From: Syntrophomonas zehnderi OL-4
Lineage (GTDB): Bacteria > Bacillota > Syntrophomonadia > Syntrophomonadales > Syntrophomonadaceae
DNA length: 64,000 nt
NCBI RefSeq assembly: GCF_000983115.1
Contig: NZ_CGIH01000004.1
Coordinates: 241,610 to 305,609, forward strand
Reading direction: 5' to 3'
Shown here piece by piece: positions 1 through 9,413 of this stretch. The translations under genes were made by a program, and so were the position numbers. A model generated the notes under the pieces. It saw only the letters and a program-made list of their open reading frames with translations, was not told where the DNA came from and made no database searches. The first letter of the stretch is position 1; each line of letters opens with the position of its first letter.

Positions 1-1338
1 TCAGGTCTTTGTTTGCAGTGGCAGGAAGAGCTGCGGCAGAAGTTCGACGAAGATTTTGCGATATACGACCGGGAAACGGTGCAGACATTAAAGCAACTGC
101 ATGGGCAGAGTACCAACATATGGAGATTAAAGGATCGCATCATTACCTCACTTGATTTTATCAAACCCAAGAAGATGAATGAGGAGATCCAGGAAACAGC
201 CTTGCGCAGACGCGGCTGGCATAATGAACATGTCAGCGAAGCAGCGGCGCAGGCAGGTTTTGATCTGGTGATTTTTGATGAAGCCCATAAACTAACCAAA
301 GACATGAGCGGTGAGGAAACCGCTCGTTTTAAAGCAGGGAAGGTCCTGGCCGAAACGGCTCCCTGCTTTCTGCTGCTTTCGGCTACACCTCATCAGGGTG
401 ATTCAGTTCGCTTTCGGTATTTGTTAAGCCTGATTGATCCCCATCGCTTCTACCGCGGCTGTGATCTTAATCCTGAAAACGTGAAAGCCATAACCGTTCG
501 CAACAATAAACGGGCGGTGGTGGACTTTCAAGGTCAGCGGCTATTTAAACAGCGCATAACCTCCCTGTGCAAAATTAGCCGTGATAAAGCCGAGGATGCG
601 ATTGAGCTGCAGCTTTACGCGGCGGTCAGTGAATATGTAAGCAAGTTTTACAACCTGGCCCGGCAAGAACAGAATCAGACCATGGTCAGCGGCAAGCACT
701 GGAAAAACGTGATATTCCACCAAAGTCAGGCACTGGAGAAGGAAGAATGTGATCTACTGGGGCCAGGCCATCCCTATATGATGACTGTATCTGCCAAAGC
801 AGCCCAGGAATTGACCATGGACATAAGCGCCCGGATGCAGGTGGAAGAAGGTAAATTTGCCGGGGAGACGGGCGTCCTTTTTATATATAAGCTAAAGTTG
901 AACAACTATGTAGATCGGGAGAGGCTGTTCATCATTCCCTGTTTTATTAGCGCAGCCGGGCAGTATCATTCCCGGATCTCAAAATATTTTCAGGAAATGC
1001 CGGAGCGGGTACGGGATCTAATTAAAATTGAACCTGGGCTGGATTGGGACCTGTTGATGGAGAAAGGGCAGAACAATGCCGAACGGCTGGCCGAATCGAT
1101 TTACTATGAAGAAACCTTAAATCTGGAGGATAAGATTCGTAAGCAGGAAGAAAGCCGACAGGCCTATTTCCAGGCCCGCGAACAAGCATTGCTGCGCATT
1201 GCAGTTGACAACATTCGTAACGCCAGGCTAAATGAATTACAGGAAGAGATGAGGAGGTTTCAATTGCAGTCCCGCAGGAGAAGACAATTGATCCCGTCAC
1301 TGAATTGCGAACAAATTGCCTATGTGGAGTTTGTATGA
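1..1338 (+). pseudogene. Type 3 BREX-like SNF2 helicase (BrxHII), partial and internally deleted
   Basis: The reading frame is open at the window edge, so the N-terminus with the Walker A motif is not visible. The visible part starts in the motif Ia region (LQWQEELRQKF), followed by the Walker B box FDEAHKL and motif III LLLSATPHQGD of a SNF2/RapA-type helicase. After about residue 225 (EQNQTM) the sequence jumps directly to a distal segment (CDLLGPGHPYM), and the whole helicase C-terminal domain expected between them is absent, although the frame is kept. The C-terminal coiled region and the end (AYVEFV) look normal. Its stop overlaps the start of pglZ. Gene order helicase-pglZ-brxA matches type 3 BREX, where this protein is BrxHII. 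Without the second RecA lobe it should be inactive as a motor; a sequencing or assembly deletion is possible. Confidence 0.65.
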
Positions 1339-2897
1339 TGAAAAAGTGGTTTGATATTTTACTTGATAAGGCCAAACGGTCCTACAGTCAATTGATGGTT
1401 GTCAATGACCCGGATCAGTTGGGGAGCGATCCCTTGTTGCTTGACCTGCTGAAACAGGATTTTGCAGTGGTCAGTTTTCAGGGGGAATTATCGTTACGCC
1501 AATTCATACGCCAGCACCAGAACCGGCAAATATTGATTTTGCTGCAAAAGGAGGCTGCTTGTCTGCCCTTTGATGTCGAGCAAAATGCGGATTTAATCAG
1601 CTGGACCCTGACGGATATCTTTCCCCGGCTTGACAGTAAAGCACTGAGAATGTTTGAGATGGACGGCTATCAGTCTATATATGAGGCTTATCAAGAGTCA
1701 GCCGATACCTTGGGTATTCAGGATGAACAGCAAACCTTGTTTCTGATCAGGGAATGGATTGCCATGGGCAAGGTACTGGTTCGTGAAAAAGATTATGCTG
1801 GTATTGCCAATGTAAAGACGCCAAAAAAGACTGAGGAAGTGCTTGATAAAGACAGCTCAACATACAACTATGCCCGGTTGGTAAAGGACATCAGGAAGCT
1901 TTTGGAGCAGGACAAGAAAGATTGGCAGCTTATCGCGCGGAGCTGGGGAGATTTGGAATCCCTCCACCCGGCTGAAATGCTGGAAGCCGATAGCTATTTT
2001 GCTTTGGATCATGAAATCAGCCAGCTCTTTCATGAATATATAATTCAGGAATATGATCAGTTATTTTTTGCCAGTTATATAAACGGCCCGGTTACCATTA
2101 ACCAAACCATGCGTTATCTCAGCACCTTGGAAAATGAACGGATTGCCTTGTTGTGTTTCGATGGTATGGGTTTTCCCGAATGGGTTGGGCTGAAATCATA
2201 TATGCGGGCTAATCAATGCGGGGATTTTCGTGAGAATGCCACCTTCGCCATTATCCCCACGTTGACATCCTCGTCGCGTAATTCGTTATTCAGCGGGGAG
2301 GTATTTCTGGACAACATGGGCTCGGAATCATCAGGGTTCAATAAGGCGGTTGATAATTTCTTTCTCCATGGAAAGAGTAAAACCAAGCGGTTATTTGTTA
2401 ATACCGATGGGAAATGGGATCGTGATTATCTAAATTATGATGTGTTGGGGATTGTTTTTGATATTATTGATAACGTTGGACACAAGAGCATTTTATTCTC
2501 CCGGAGCAAAAAAAATATGCATCACCAGCTGCAGGAGCTCTATGGACAAACCCAGATTGCATTAACCATTTCAACTTTGTTAAAGGAAGGATATCGGGTG
2601 TTTCTTACTGCTGATCATGGCTCCATCTGGTGCTCCGGCAATGGGGTAAAAGCAGATAAGTATCTGGTTGAGGAGCGAGCGCTGCGGGCCTTGATTTATC
2701 CTAATTTGAAGCTGGCGGAAGAATTTGCTCGTAAGCATGATCTTGTGATAATGCAAAACCAACGTATTTTGGGAGAGAAAGTTCTGATCCTGCCGCCGGG
2801 AAGGGAAATGTTCAACCCGGCAGATAAGCTGGGGATCAGTCATGGTGCAATACATATTGAAGAAGTCGTAATACCATTTGTGGAGGTACTCTCATGA
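1335..2897 (+). CDS. pglZ: PglZ-domain protein of a BREX system
   Basis: This 520-residue protein has an alkaline-phosphatase-superfamily core typical of PglZ: a first metal-site motif LLCFDGMGFPEW around residue 275, a second motif FLTADHGSIWC near residue 425, and a terminal SHGAIHIEEVVIPFVEV block. PglZ is a core component of all BREX phage-resistance systems and is needed for both host methylation and defence; its exact reaction is unclear. The chosen ATG (1335) overlaps the stop of the upstream helicase as ATGA, and the gene's own stop overlaps the next start, so the three are translationally coupled. The frame looks intact and of normal length for the short PglZ forms of type 3 BREX. 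Confidence 0.8.
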   Translation: MMKKWFDILLDKAKRSYSQLMVVNDPDQLGSDPLLLDLLKQDFAVVSFQGELSLRQFIRQHQNRQILILLQKEAACLPFDVEQNADLISWTLTDIFPRLDSKALRMFEMDGYQSIYEAYQESADTLGIQDEQQTLFLIREWIAMGKVLVREKDYAGIANVKTPKKTEEVLDKDSSTYNYARLVKDIRKLLEQDKKDWQLIARSWGDLESLHPAEMLEADSYFALDHEISQLFHEYIIQEYDQLFFASYINGPVTINQTMRYLSTLENERIALLCFDGMGFPEWVGLKSYMRANQCGDFRENATFAIIPTLTSSSRNSLFSGEVFLDNMGSESSGFNKAVDNFFLHGKSKTKRLFVNTDGKWDRDYLNYDVLGIVFDIIDNVGHKSILFSRSKKNMHHQLQELYGQTQIALTISTLLKEGYRVFLTADHGSIWCSGNGVKADKYLVEERALRALIYPNLKLAEEFARKHDLVIMQNQRILGEKVLILPPGREMFNPADKLGISHGAIHIEEVVIPFVEVLS

Positions 2898-3601
2898 TCG
2901 GATTTGACCGCCCGATAAGGCCGCGCTGGATCTATGACAGTTTGCTGCTGGCTGAACCGGGACAGAAACTAACTGAATTAAATCTTCCCTTTGAGGAAAT
3001 AGCCCGTGAACTGACCGGTAAAGAGGGCAAAAGAAAAGTACGGACCGTTTTATTCCGCTGCTTCCTGCGCGATCCTGCCAATCAGATACGGGTGAGGGAA
3101 AAGCTGTGGTTGAAAGAACTTAGCGAGCAATATGATCTGGCGTTTATGACGCCGATCTATCTCTTTTATCTTATCGGCAGTACCGAAACCCTGATTACGA
3201 TAGCCGAGCATATTTTCCGACTGTATGAATGGGGCAGTGAAATAAACCTCACCTTTCTGAAACTTAAAATGGTCGAAGGAGCCGGAGATCGGGATGTGGT
3301 AGCTCGTTCGGCAGGCTCATTTATAAATACATTGCATTTTTTTGAAGTGATTACAGAGTCAAATAAAAAGCTGATGCTTAACAAGCCACTGACAATTAAC
3401 GAGGAGCAAGCGGCCATCATGCTGCAATTGTGGGCCAGAGAATTACGCCATACGCCTCAGATCGATTTAAACCAGCTGCCCTCAGCCATTTTTGGCTGGT
3501 TCAGCTGGCCAGATTTAAGGGCAGTAGCTCGTAAGTATAATGGGGAACTATGGGATTACCAGCACCGGATGGGTGGGGAGTATTTGGTGGTGTATAGCTA
3601 G
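2894..3601 (+). CDS. brxA: BrxA-like protein (DUF1819-type), last gene of the BREX operon
   Basis: The 235-residue, mostly helical protein starts at an ATG overlapping the pglZ stop (ATGA). It occupies the position of BrxA at the end of type 3 BREX operons, and it has the family look: a basic RTVLFRCFLRD segment near residue 50, a long helical middle, and an ARSAGSFINTLHFFEVI segment near residue 140. BrxA proteins are small DNA-binding BREX components with a NusB-like fold. The assignment rests more on gene order and length than on an unmistakable motif. No signal peptide or membrane segment is seen. The 190 bases that follow are AT-rich and hold no gene. Confidence 0.55.
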   Translation: MIGFDRPIRPRWIYDSLLLAEPGQKLTELNLPFEEIARELTGKEGKRKVRTVLFRCFLRDPANQIRVREKLWLKELSEQYDLAFMTPIYLFYLIGSTETLITIAEHIFRLYEWGSEINLTFLKLKMVEGAGDRDVVARSAGSFINTLHFFEVITESNKKLMLNKPLTINEEQAAIMLQLWARELRHTPQIDLNQLPSAIFGWFSWPDLRAVARKYNGELWDYQHRMGGEYLVVYS

Positions 3602-3792
3602 GAAGAATAGCTGCACTTGAATTTCAATAATATGGCACCAGATTTATTGCTGTGATAATATGATATCCATATACTTAGAGATCAAACGATCTAATGATTG
3701 CTACACAATAAAAATGCTTTTTTGTGATATTTTTTATTATCGACTTTTCAACCTAATAAAAAAACGTTAATGTGGTGTTTGGAGGGTTTGGT

Positions 3793-5948
3793 ATGATCAA
3801 CATAATTCAGGGTACAAATAAGAAACCCATAGCTAGTCAACGACTTGCAGATTTTTTTGCTAATCGTTCTGATTATGAAGGATATCTATATATTGGTTAT
3901 CCAATCATAGGTACGGCAGAAGGGCCTTTCCCGATAGATGCTCTATGGGTATCCAGGGAAAAAGGGCTGGTCATCTTCAATATAGTTGAAGGTCGAGATA
4001 TATTGGAAGTCCGTGAAACTCAGGATGATAGCGTTAATAAATTAGAAGCCAAACTGCGGAGCTACAAAATCCTCATGAACGGAAGGAAACTGATACCATT
4101 AGTAAATGTTGTGACATTTGCACCGGCTAGAGATGATGCTACAAATTTTTCTCAAGAATGGTATCAGGTATGCAATGAAGCCAATTTAGAACAATGGTTG
4201 GAAACTATAAAATGGGATGACTCTGCTGTGTATCAGCAATTATTGGCTGTAATTCAGGCGATTTCTACAATTAGAAAGAATCGCAGGAAAAGAGATATAA
4301 AACAGGAAAATTCGAGAGGTGCTAAGCTTAAACAATTAGAAGATTCCATCGCCAATCTTGATAACTTACAGGGACGTGCTGTAATCGAGACAGTGGAAGG
4401 GGTACAACGTATCCGTGGTCTGGCCGGTTCAGGAAAGACAATAGTATTAGCCCTTAAAGCCGCATATCTACATGCCCAACATCCTGATTGGAAGATCGCC
4501 ATTACTTTCAATACTCGTTCACTTAAAGGTCAGTTCAAGCAATTAATAAACACCTTTACGATTGAACAAACCAACGAAGAGCCTGATTGGGATAATTTAC
4601 ATATAATTCATGCTTGGGGAGCTCCAGGAGGGGGCCAACGCAACGGTGTTTATTATTCATTTGCCAAATTCACGGACTGGAGTACTATGATTATGGTTCT
4701 GCCAAAAATCAATTTGGACAGGGCAAGGAATTCGAAGGAGCATGCCAGCAAGCCGTGAGTGAAATGAAAACTCCTATTCCAATTTATGACGCAATACTTG
4801 TGGATGAAGCGCAAGATTTTCCGCCGGCTTTTTTACGGTTATGTTATGAACTCTTAAATGATGAGAAAAGGCTAGTGTATGCATATGATGAACTACAGGT
4901 CTTAAATTCACAGTCGATGCCATCGCCAGAGGAGTTGTTCGGTAAAAAGCCAGATGGTACACCACGCGTACGGTTCTCAACTCCGCAAATAGGGAAACCA
5001 AAACAAGATATAATACTGGAGAAATGCTATCGAAATTCGCGACCTGTACTAGCAACTGCGCATGCATTAGGATTCGGCATATACCGGAAATCTGATCCTG
5101 AAATTGGAACAGGATTAGTACAGATATTTGATCAAAAGTCACTCTGGTTGGATGTAGGGTATGTGGCAATTGATGGGGACTTGGATGATGGGTGTGAAGT
5201 TACATTAGCACGAACGGAAGAGAGCAGCCCCAATTTTCTGGAAGCCCACTCTTCGATTGATGATTTAATTCAGTTTCATTGCTTTGGCTCACAACAAGAA
5301 CAGGATGAATGGGTAGCAAATGCAATTGCTGATAATCTGGAAAAAGAAGAGTTTCTTCCGGATGATATTATAGTAATAAATCCAGACCCATTGTCTACTC
5401 GAAAAGTTGTGGGGCCGATTCGGGCTAGTCTCTTCGAGAGAAACATAAACACTCATCTAGCTGGAGTCGATACCTCACCCGATGTGTTTTCCAATGCTGA
5501 AATGGATTCAGTGACTTTTACAGGTATTTATCGTGCCAAGGGTAATGAGGCAGGAATGGTTTATATTATTAACGCCCAGGATTGTTATTCCTCCTTCGGT
5601 AATTTAGCTACCGTGAGGAATCAGCTTTTTACGGCAATTACTCGAAGTAAAGCATGGGTCCGTGTTTTAGGTTTTGGTAATGAAATGGAAAAGTTAGTGG
5701 AAGAGTTCAATCAGGTTAGAGAAAATAATTTCCAATTAAAATTTACTTATCCTACAAGTGAGCAAAGGAAAAATATGAATATCATCAATCGGGATATGAC
5801 CGACGAAGAGAAACGTAGAATAAAGAGGGGGAAACATGAGCTTATAGGGCTTATTGAGGATCTTGAGTCTGGTAAAATTTTCGTTGAGGACCTGGGTCGG
5901 GATCAAGTGAAAAGGCTTCGCGAATATCTCAATAAGGAGGGCGAATAA
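3793..5948 (+). pseudogene. NERD/UvrD-like superfamily 1 helicase, broken by a -1 frameshift
   Basis: Two overlapping frames (3793-4758 and a continuation to 5948) together encode one protein of about 718 residues. The first part has a nuclease-related N-terminal region (PIDALWVSREKGLVIFNIV) and the Walker A motif RGLAGSGKT near residue 215. The second has ILVDEAQDF (Walker B), LEKCYRNSRPV, TGIYRAKGNEAGMVYI and the final TAITRSKAWV helicase motifs. Adding one A to the AAA at 4666-4668 restores a continuous reading through YYSFAK-IHGLEYYDYG, so one base was lost there. The start ATG 3793 has GGAGG at 3781-3785; an upstream in-frame GTG (3772) lacks such a site. The stop overlaps the DUF2290 start. 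The rest of the gene is well preserved, so the lesion is recent or a base-calling error. Confidence 0.75.
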
Positions 5949-6628
5949 TGCCTACACCTGAGAGTATTCGTAACCAAGTGCAACAGCTTACTGAAGATTT
6001 AATTAGTTTAAGTCTTTGTAACCACCAAAACTTCCCTTCAATAAGGGATACGGCTGGTCATACTAAGGAAATTGGTTTCAGTCATGATAATGACTTAAGC
6101 ATTGTGTTGAAAAACTTGCCTTATAAAGAAATATATGATGAATTGGAACGTGTTGAAGCTTATAATCTGAAAATGATTGATGGGGCATTGATACAAATGT
6201 CGTACCGCTTTATAAATGGTGATTTAAGTAGCCACCGACTAGCATTTTATCCATCGCCCAATTTGGAGGAATACCAGAACAACCCTGAAATATATGAAAA
6301 TGATGAGATGTATGCTGATATCATAAAGAAAAATGTTGTCCCATTTCCGCTGAGATTTGATTATGATTCCCGAGAGGGAGTCACAGTAGAACTTGATCAT
6401 CCGCTTTCTCATTTAACGCTAGGACAATATGCTAATTGTCGCATTCCTGTCAGTTCGCCTTTAACTCCATTAACTTTTATCAGCTTTATTCTAAGGAATT
6501 TCTATAATACTGCTTATTTAGAGTTCTGCGAAAAGATAAGGCAATTTAATGATGCTTTTCCAGAGACAATCCTTGGAGAAGAGAGAAATGTGATACATAT
6601 CCAAGTGCCGAATAGAAAGTTTGCGTGA
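5948..6628 (+). CDS. DUF2290 domain protein
   Basis: A 226-residue soluble protein of the DUF2290 family, recognised from its overall pattern: an N-terminal helical region with FPSIRDT, a central strand-rich region MSYRFINGDLSSHRLAFYPSP, a VVPFPLRFDYD segment and PLTPLTFISFILRNFY near residue 180. No function is established for this family and no catalytic motif is evident. The ATG overlaps the stop of the helicase by one base (TAATG), so its translation depends on ribosomes finishing the helicase frame. That coupling suggests the two work together, probably as a DNA-processing or defence pair; the frameshift upstream could therefore reduce its expression. Confidence 0.7.
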   Translation: MPTPESIRNQVQQLTEDLISLSLCNHQNFPSIRDTAGHTKEIGFSHDNDLSIVLKNLPYKEIYDELERVEAYNLKMIDGALIQMSYRFINGDLSSHRLAFYPSPNLEEYQNNPEIYENDEMYADIIKKNVVPFPLRFDYDSREGVTVELDHPLSHLTLGQYANCRIPVSSPLTPLTFISFILRNFYNTAYLEFCEKIRQFNDAFPETILGEERNVIHIQVPNRKFA

Positions 6629-6749
6629 TTTATTCCTGAATGGTCATCTTCTAGATTATTGAGGGATTGAAGTATTACTGCCGTTCTTCTGAAGGGCTTT
6701 TCTACTATATAAAGGGAAATGGAGAGACAGAAAGGTGGGGAGGAATGAA

Positions 6750-7574
6750 ATGACTCAGGACAACACCATCAGACTATTTAACGATCGAAGAATTCGCGTT
6801 TTGTGGGATGATGAACAGGAGAAGTGGTTTTTTTCAATTGTGGATGTAATTGCAGTTTTGACCGAAAGTATTAATCCATCGGCATATTGGCGTAAACTAA
6901 AAGAGCGTCTGAAGAAGGAAGGAAATGAAAGTGTGACGAATTGTCACGCTTTGAAAATGATTGCCGCAGATGGGAAAATGCGTAATACCGATGTGGCTGA
7001 TACCGAACAGATTTTAAGGCTTATTCAATCCATTCCTTCACCAAATGCTGAACCGTTTAAAATGTGGCTGGCCCAGGTCGGCAATGAGCGCATCAATGAG
7101 ACGGCTGATCCTGAGCTGGCTATTGACCGTGCCTTGGAAACTTATCTTAAAAAAGGTTATTCCAATGCATGGATCAATCAACGACTGAAAAGCATCGAGG
7201 TACGCAAAGAACTGACTGATGAATGGGATAACAGAGGTGTAAAAAAGGGCCTGGAATATGCCATCCTGACCGATGAAATTACTAAAGCCTGGTCTGGTCA
7301 TAACACCAGAGAATATAAGCGCTTAAAATCGTTAACGAAGGAAAACCTGCGCGACAATATGACCAATCTGGAATTGGTGCTGAATATGCTGGCAGAAGCG
7401 ACTACCACCGAAATATCAAAAGAAAAAGAGCCGCAGAGCTTTGCAGATAATCAAGAAATAGCCCGGCAAGGCGGAACTGTAGCCGGAAATGCCCGCCGGG
7501 AAATCGAACAAAGGACCGGCAAGAAAGTGGTTACCTCCAAAAATGCCAAAGGAATCAAAGAAATTGAAGAGTAG
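6750..7574 (+). CDS. Bro-N / DinD-like protein
   Basis: 274 residues. The N-terminal 110 residues carry a Bro-N (BRO family) DNA-binding domain: IRVLWDDEQEKWFFSIVDVIAVLT, then SAYWRKLKERL and a TDVADTEQILRLIQSIPS segment. The C-terminal part, with KGLEYAILTDEITKAWSG and a final GTVAGNARREIEQRTGKKVV, resembles DinD-type proteins. The family includes phage antirepressors and DNA-damage-induced proteins. ATG 6750 is preceded by GGGGAGG (6737-6743); the upstream in-frame GTG at 6735 overlaps that site and is not preferred. It stands alone between the helicase pair and the tRNA fragment. Its target is unknown. Confidence 0.75.
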   Translation: MTQDNTIRLFNDRRIRVLWDDEQEKWFFSIVDVIAVLTESINPSAYWRKLKERLKKEGNESVTNCHALKMIAADGKMRNTDVADTEQILRLIQSIPSPNAEPFKMWLAQVGNERINETADPELAIDRALETYLKKGYSNAWINQRLKSIEVRKELTDEWDNRGVKKGLEYAILTDEITKAWSGHNTREYKRLKSLTKENLRDNMTNLELVLNMLAEATTTEISKEKEPQSFADNQEIARQGGTVAGNARREIEQRTGKKVVTSKNAKGIKEIEE

Positions 7575-8065
7575 AAAGCCGGATCAGGGTTTATAATTTT
7601 TAAATGTTAAAAACATATATGATGACAGTCAATTAAAACACTTGGCAACTATTCGGAAAATCCGAATAGTTCAAAAGAGGGAACTTGCGAGGTTTCAATA
7701 TTCGTGCTTTGGAAAATATGTTTTCCCTGTAGGATGCTTTATGAATAGATTAGGGTTAAGAATTGTATATCACGCGCATGTCACGCGCGCGTGATAAAAG
7801 TCGCGCGATATGTTTAGGTAGTTTTTAGAAGTAATTAAGGATTGAATTTATTAAGATTAGTGGTTTGCTACAAAAATAGCTTCCAGTATGCTGATATTCG
7901 GCGTTTGCTGGTTTAGTATTTTGCTACCGAATTGCTACCGGGTTTATTTTTTTACTTTTTTCGGCTTTGACAGACGGGTATTTATTATTGCTTACAAAAG
8001 CCGACGTTTAGGAGATATATTAGTATTTATTGATTTGCTTTTATTGCCTTTTATACCCCCATTAT
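7575..8065. other. Gene-free stretch with inverted repeats at the island end
   Basis: No convincing gene lies between the Bro-N stop and the tRNA fragment. Visible structures: a perfect 11-base inverted repeat with a 3-base loop (7647-7671, AACTATTCGGA), a 14-base GC-rich palindrome TCACGCGCGCGTGA (7781-7794) flanked by related CGCGC words, and two copies of TTGCTACCG (7921-7929, 7932-7940). The last pair resembles the debris often found between a tyrosine integrase gene and its tRNA attachment site. No T-run follows the 11-base hairpin on either strand, so a terminator is not supported. Confidence 0.5.
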
Positions 8066-8113
8066 TGATTCGTAATCAGCAGGCCGGCGGTTCGAATCCG
8101 CCCATCGGCTCCA
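8066..8113 (+). tRNA. 3' fragment of tRNA-Thr(CGT), probable att site
   Basis: This stretch contains half the anticodon arm with loop TTCGTAA (anticodon CGT, Thr), the complete T arm GGCGG-TTCGAAT-CCGCC, and the 3' acceptor strand CATCGGC-T-CCA. The expected 5' acceptor GCCGATG, the D arm and a matching 5' anticodon stem are not present upstream; similarity stops just before the anticodon loop. It is thus a non-functional 3' remnant, as left by integration of a tyrosine-recombinase element into a tRNA gene. Confidence 0.75.
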
Positions 8114-8150
8114 CTTTAAAACAAGCAGCCGCACAAGTTTGCGCGGTGTC

Positions 8151-8174
8151 AAACCCGTCGATTTCGACGGGTTT
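8151..8174 (+). terminator. Hairpin behind the tRNA remnant
   Basis: AAACCCGTCG and CGACGGGTTT form a 10-base perfect stem with a 4-base ATTT loop. It lies 37 bases behind the CCA end of the tRNA remnant, where a tRNA terminator is expected. The T-run is short (TTT then CCC), so termination may be weak. Apart from it, 8175-8430 shows no gene or clear signal. Confidence 0.55.
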
Positions 8175-8450
8175 CCCAATTTGCGAAATTTATTATACCT
8201 TATCAGGATTTTAGAATGCTGCTCGTTTTTTCTATTATTATCTAATTCGTTTATTCATCTGCCAAAGCGTTGAACTATTATTTGCATTTGCGGCAGGTTA
8301 ACTAAATTATTGGGGAACTTTTCCAGCAGGTCACGTAAAAAGTATCTATCATAAGCCTCATGTCAACAAAAGGCAAGCCAATTGAGAAGATCTTTGCTAA
8401 GTCGATTTCCGGATAAAAACAACAATCAAGTAATATGGAGGTAAAAATAG

Positions 8451-9200
8451 ATGGATATAAAATTTGATCCCAATAACGCTATTATTAAACTCTGCATGAG
8501 TGGGATGGGATTGGAGGACAGCGGAAACATTGAAGATGCAATCACGATGTTCCATAAAGCATGGTACGAAGCAACGGACGATTATGAAAGATTTATTGCA
8601 GCTTATCATATAGCTCGTCTACAAAAGAGTATAAAAGAAAAAATAAAATGGATGGAAACATCTCTACAGTGTGCACAAAAGATAAATGAGGTTAGTGTTA
8701 AAAGCGCATATCCAACGTTATATTTAAACGTTGCCAAATGTTATGAGGAGTTGGGTGATTCTGAGAATGCAAAAAGAAATTATGAATTGTCAAATTCAGC
8801 TAAAGGGACACCTTCTGATGTAGGGCCATTTTACCATGGGACAAAGGCAGATTTGAAAGTTGGTGATTTACTAACAGCGGGTGGAATTTCAAATTACAAA
8901 CCCGGGCTTACAATGAACCATATTTATTTCACTGCTAATGTCAATGGTGCGGGAATTGCCGCAGCATTAGCAAAAGGAGAAGGAAGAGAACGCATTTATA
9001 TAATAGAACCAACAGGTGAATTTGAAAACGATCCCAATGTTACTGACAAAAAATTCCCTGGTAACTTAACGCGTTCTTATCGAACGAAAGAACCTTTAAG
9101 AATTATTGGTGAAGAAACAGAGTGGACGAAACTGACAACTACTGAGCAACGAAATTGGCGTGAAAAAACAACTAAAAACAAAGGTGAAATTATTAACTAA
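8451..9200 (+). CDS. arr: TPR domain fused to NAD(+)-rifampin ADP-ribosyltransferase (Arr)
   Basis: 249 residues in two parts. Residues 1-115 are helical with TPR-like repeats (AITMFHKAWYEATDDYERFIAAYHIARLQ; YLNVAKCYEELGDSENAKRNYELS). Residues 125-230 are a complete Arr domain: PFYHGTKADLKVGDLL, a NHIYFTANVNGAGIAAALAKGEG core and IYIIEPTGEFENDPNVTDKKFPGN. Arr enzymes inactivate rifamycins by transferring ADP-ribose from NAD to the antibiotic; stand-alone Arr is about 140 residues, so the TPR part roughly doubles it. ATG 8451 has GGAG 10 bases upstream. It is a single-gene unit just outside the tRNA remnant and is followed by a terminator at 9300. Confidence 0.85.
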   Translation: MDIKFDPNNAIIKLCMSGMGLEDSGNIEDAITMFHKAWYEATDDYERFIAAYHIARLQKSIKEKIKWMETSLQCAQKINEVSVKSAYPTLYLNVAKCYEELGDSENAKRNYELSNSAKGTPSDVGPFYHGTKADLKVGDLLTAGGISNYKPGLTMNHIYFTANVNGAGIAAALAKGEGRERIYIIEPTGEFENDPNVTDKKFPGNLTRSYRTKEPLRIIGEETEWTKLTTTEQRNWREKTTKNKGEIIN

Positions 9201-9299
9201 ACGAATTCATGGTGTGATGGTTAAAGGTCGATATATTCCGAGAACGAGCCATGTTGAGACGGTAGTTTTGATGTCAAGGGTGAAAGAGTGAGGGTGTGA

Positions 9300-9324
9300 A
9301 AAAGCCTTATAAATCAAGGCTTTT
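9300..9324 (+). terminator. Rho-independent-type terminator downstream of arr
   Basis: AAAAGCCTT and AAGGCTTTT form a 9-base perfect stem around the loop ATAAATC. The stem itself ends in TTTT, so it can act as an intrinsic terminator for the arr transcript, about 100 bases after its stop; the symmetry would let it work in both directions. Confidence 0.6.
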
Positions 9325-9413
9325 CGAACATATGGGCACTAAACCCATTGAGCGAAAACGAGATTTTTTCGCTTCGCGGGAACAAGTCCAGAAAGGCAGT
9401 ATTTGATAGTTAA

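Larger units (their letters stand above)
1..8113. mobile_element. Distal end of a tRNA-Thr-associated genomic island
   Basis: Everything from the left window edge to the tRNA-Thr 3' fragment ending at 8113 is accessory: BREX genes, a broken helicase with DUF2290, and a Bro-N gene, all on the plus strand. Tyrosine-recombinase elements that insert into a tRNA 3' end leave the intact tRNA at one end and a 3' fragment at the other, so this fragment is best read as the far end. The integrase and the intact tRNA would lie outside the window. A trace resembling the 3' junction of such integrases (TTGCTACCG twice, 7921-7940) sits nearby. The extent to the left is unknown. Confidence 0.5.

Noticed and set aside
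1..3601. Reading the left genes as DISARM
   Set aside because: DISARM also has a SNF2-type helicase, but no DUF1998 or PLD gene is seen, and the helicase-pglZ-brxA order with PglZ fits BREX.
7647..7671. Perfect 11-base hairpin as a terminator of the Bro-N gene
   Set aside because: No T-run follows on either strand; kept only as an inverted repeat.
7888..8214. 108-residue plus-strand frame across the tRNA remnant
   Set aside because: It runs through the tRNA 3' fragment and its hairpin, has no ribosome binding site, and has a low-complexity hydrophobic composition.
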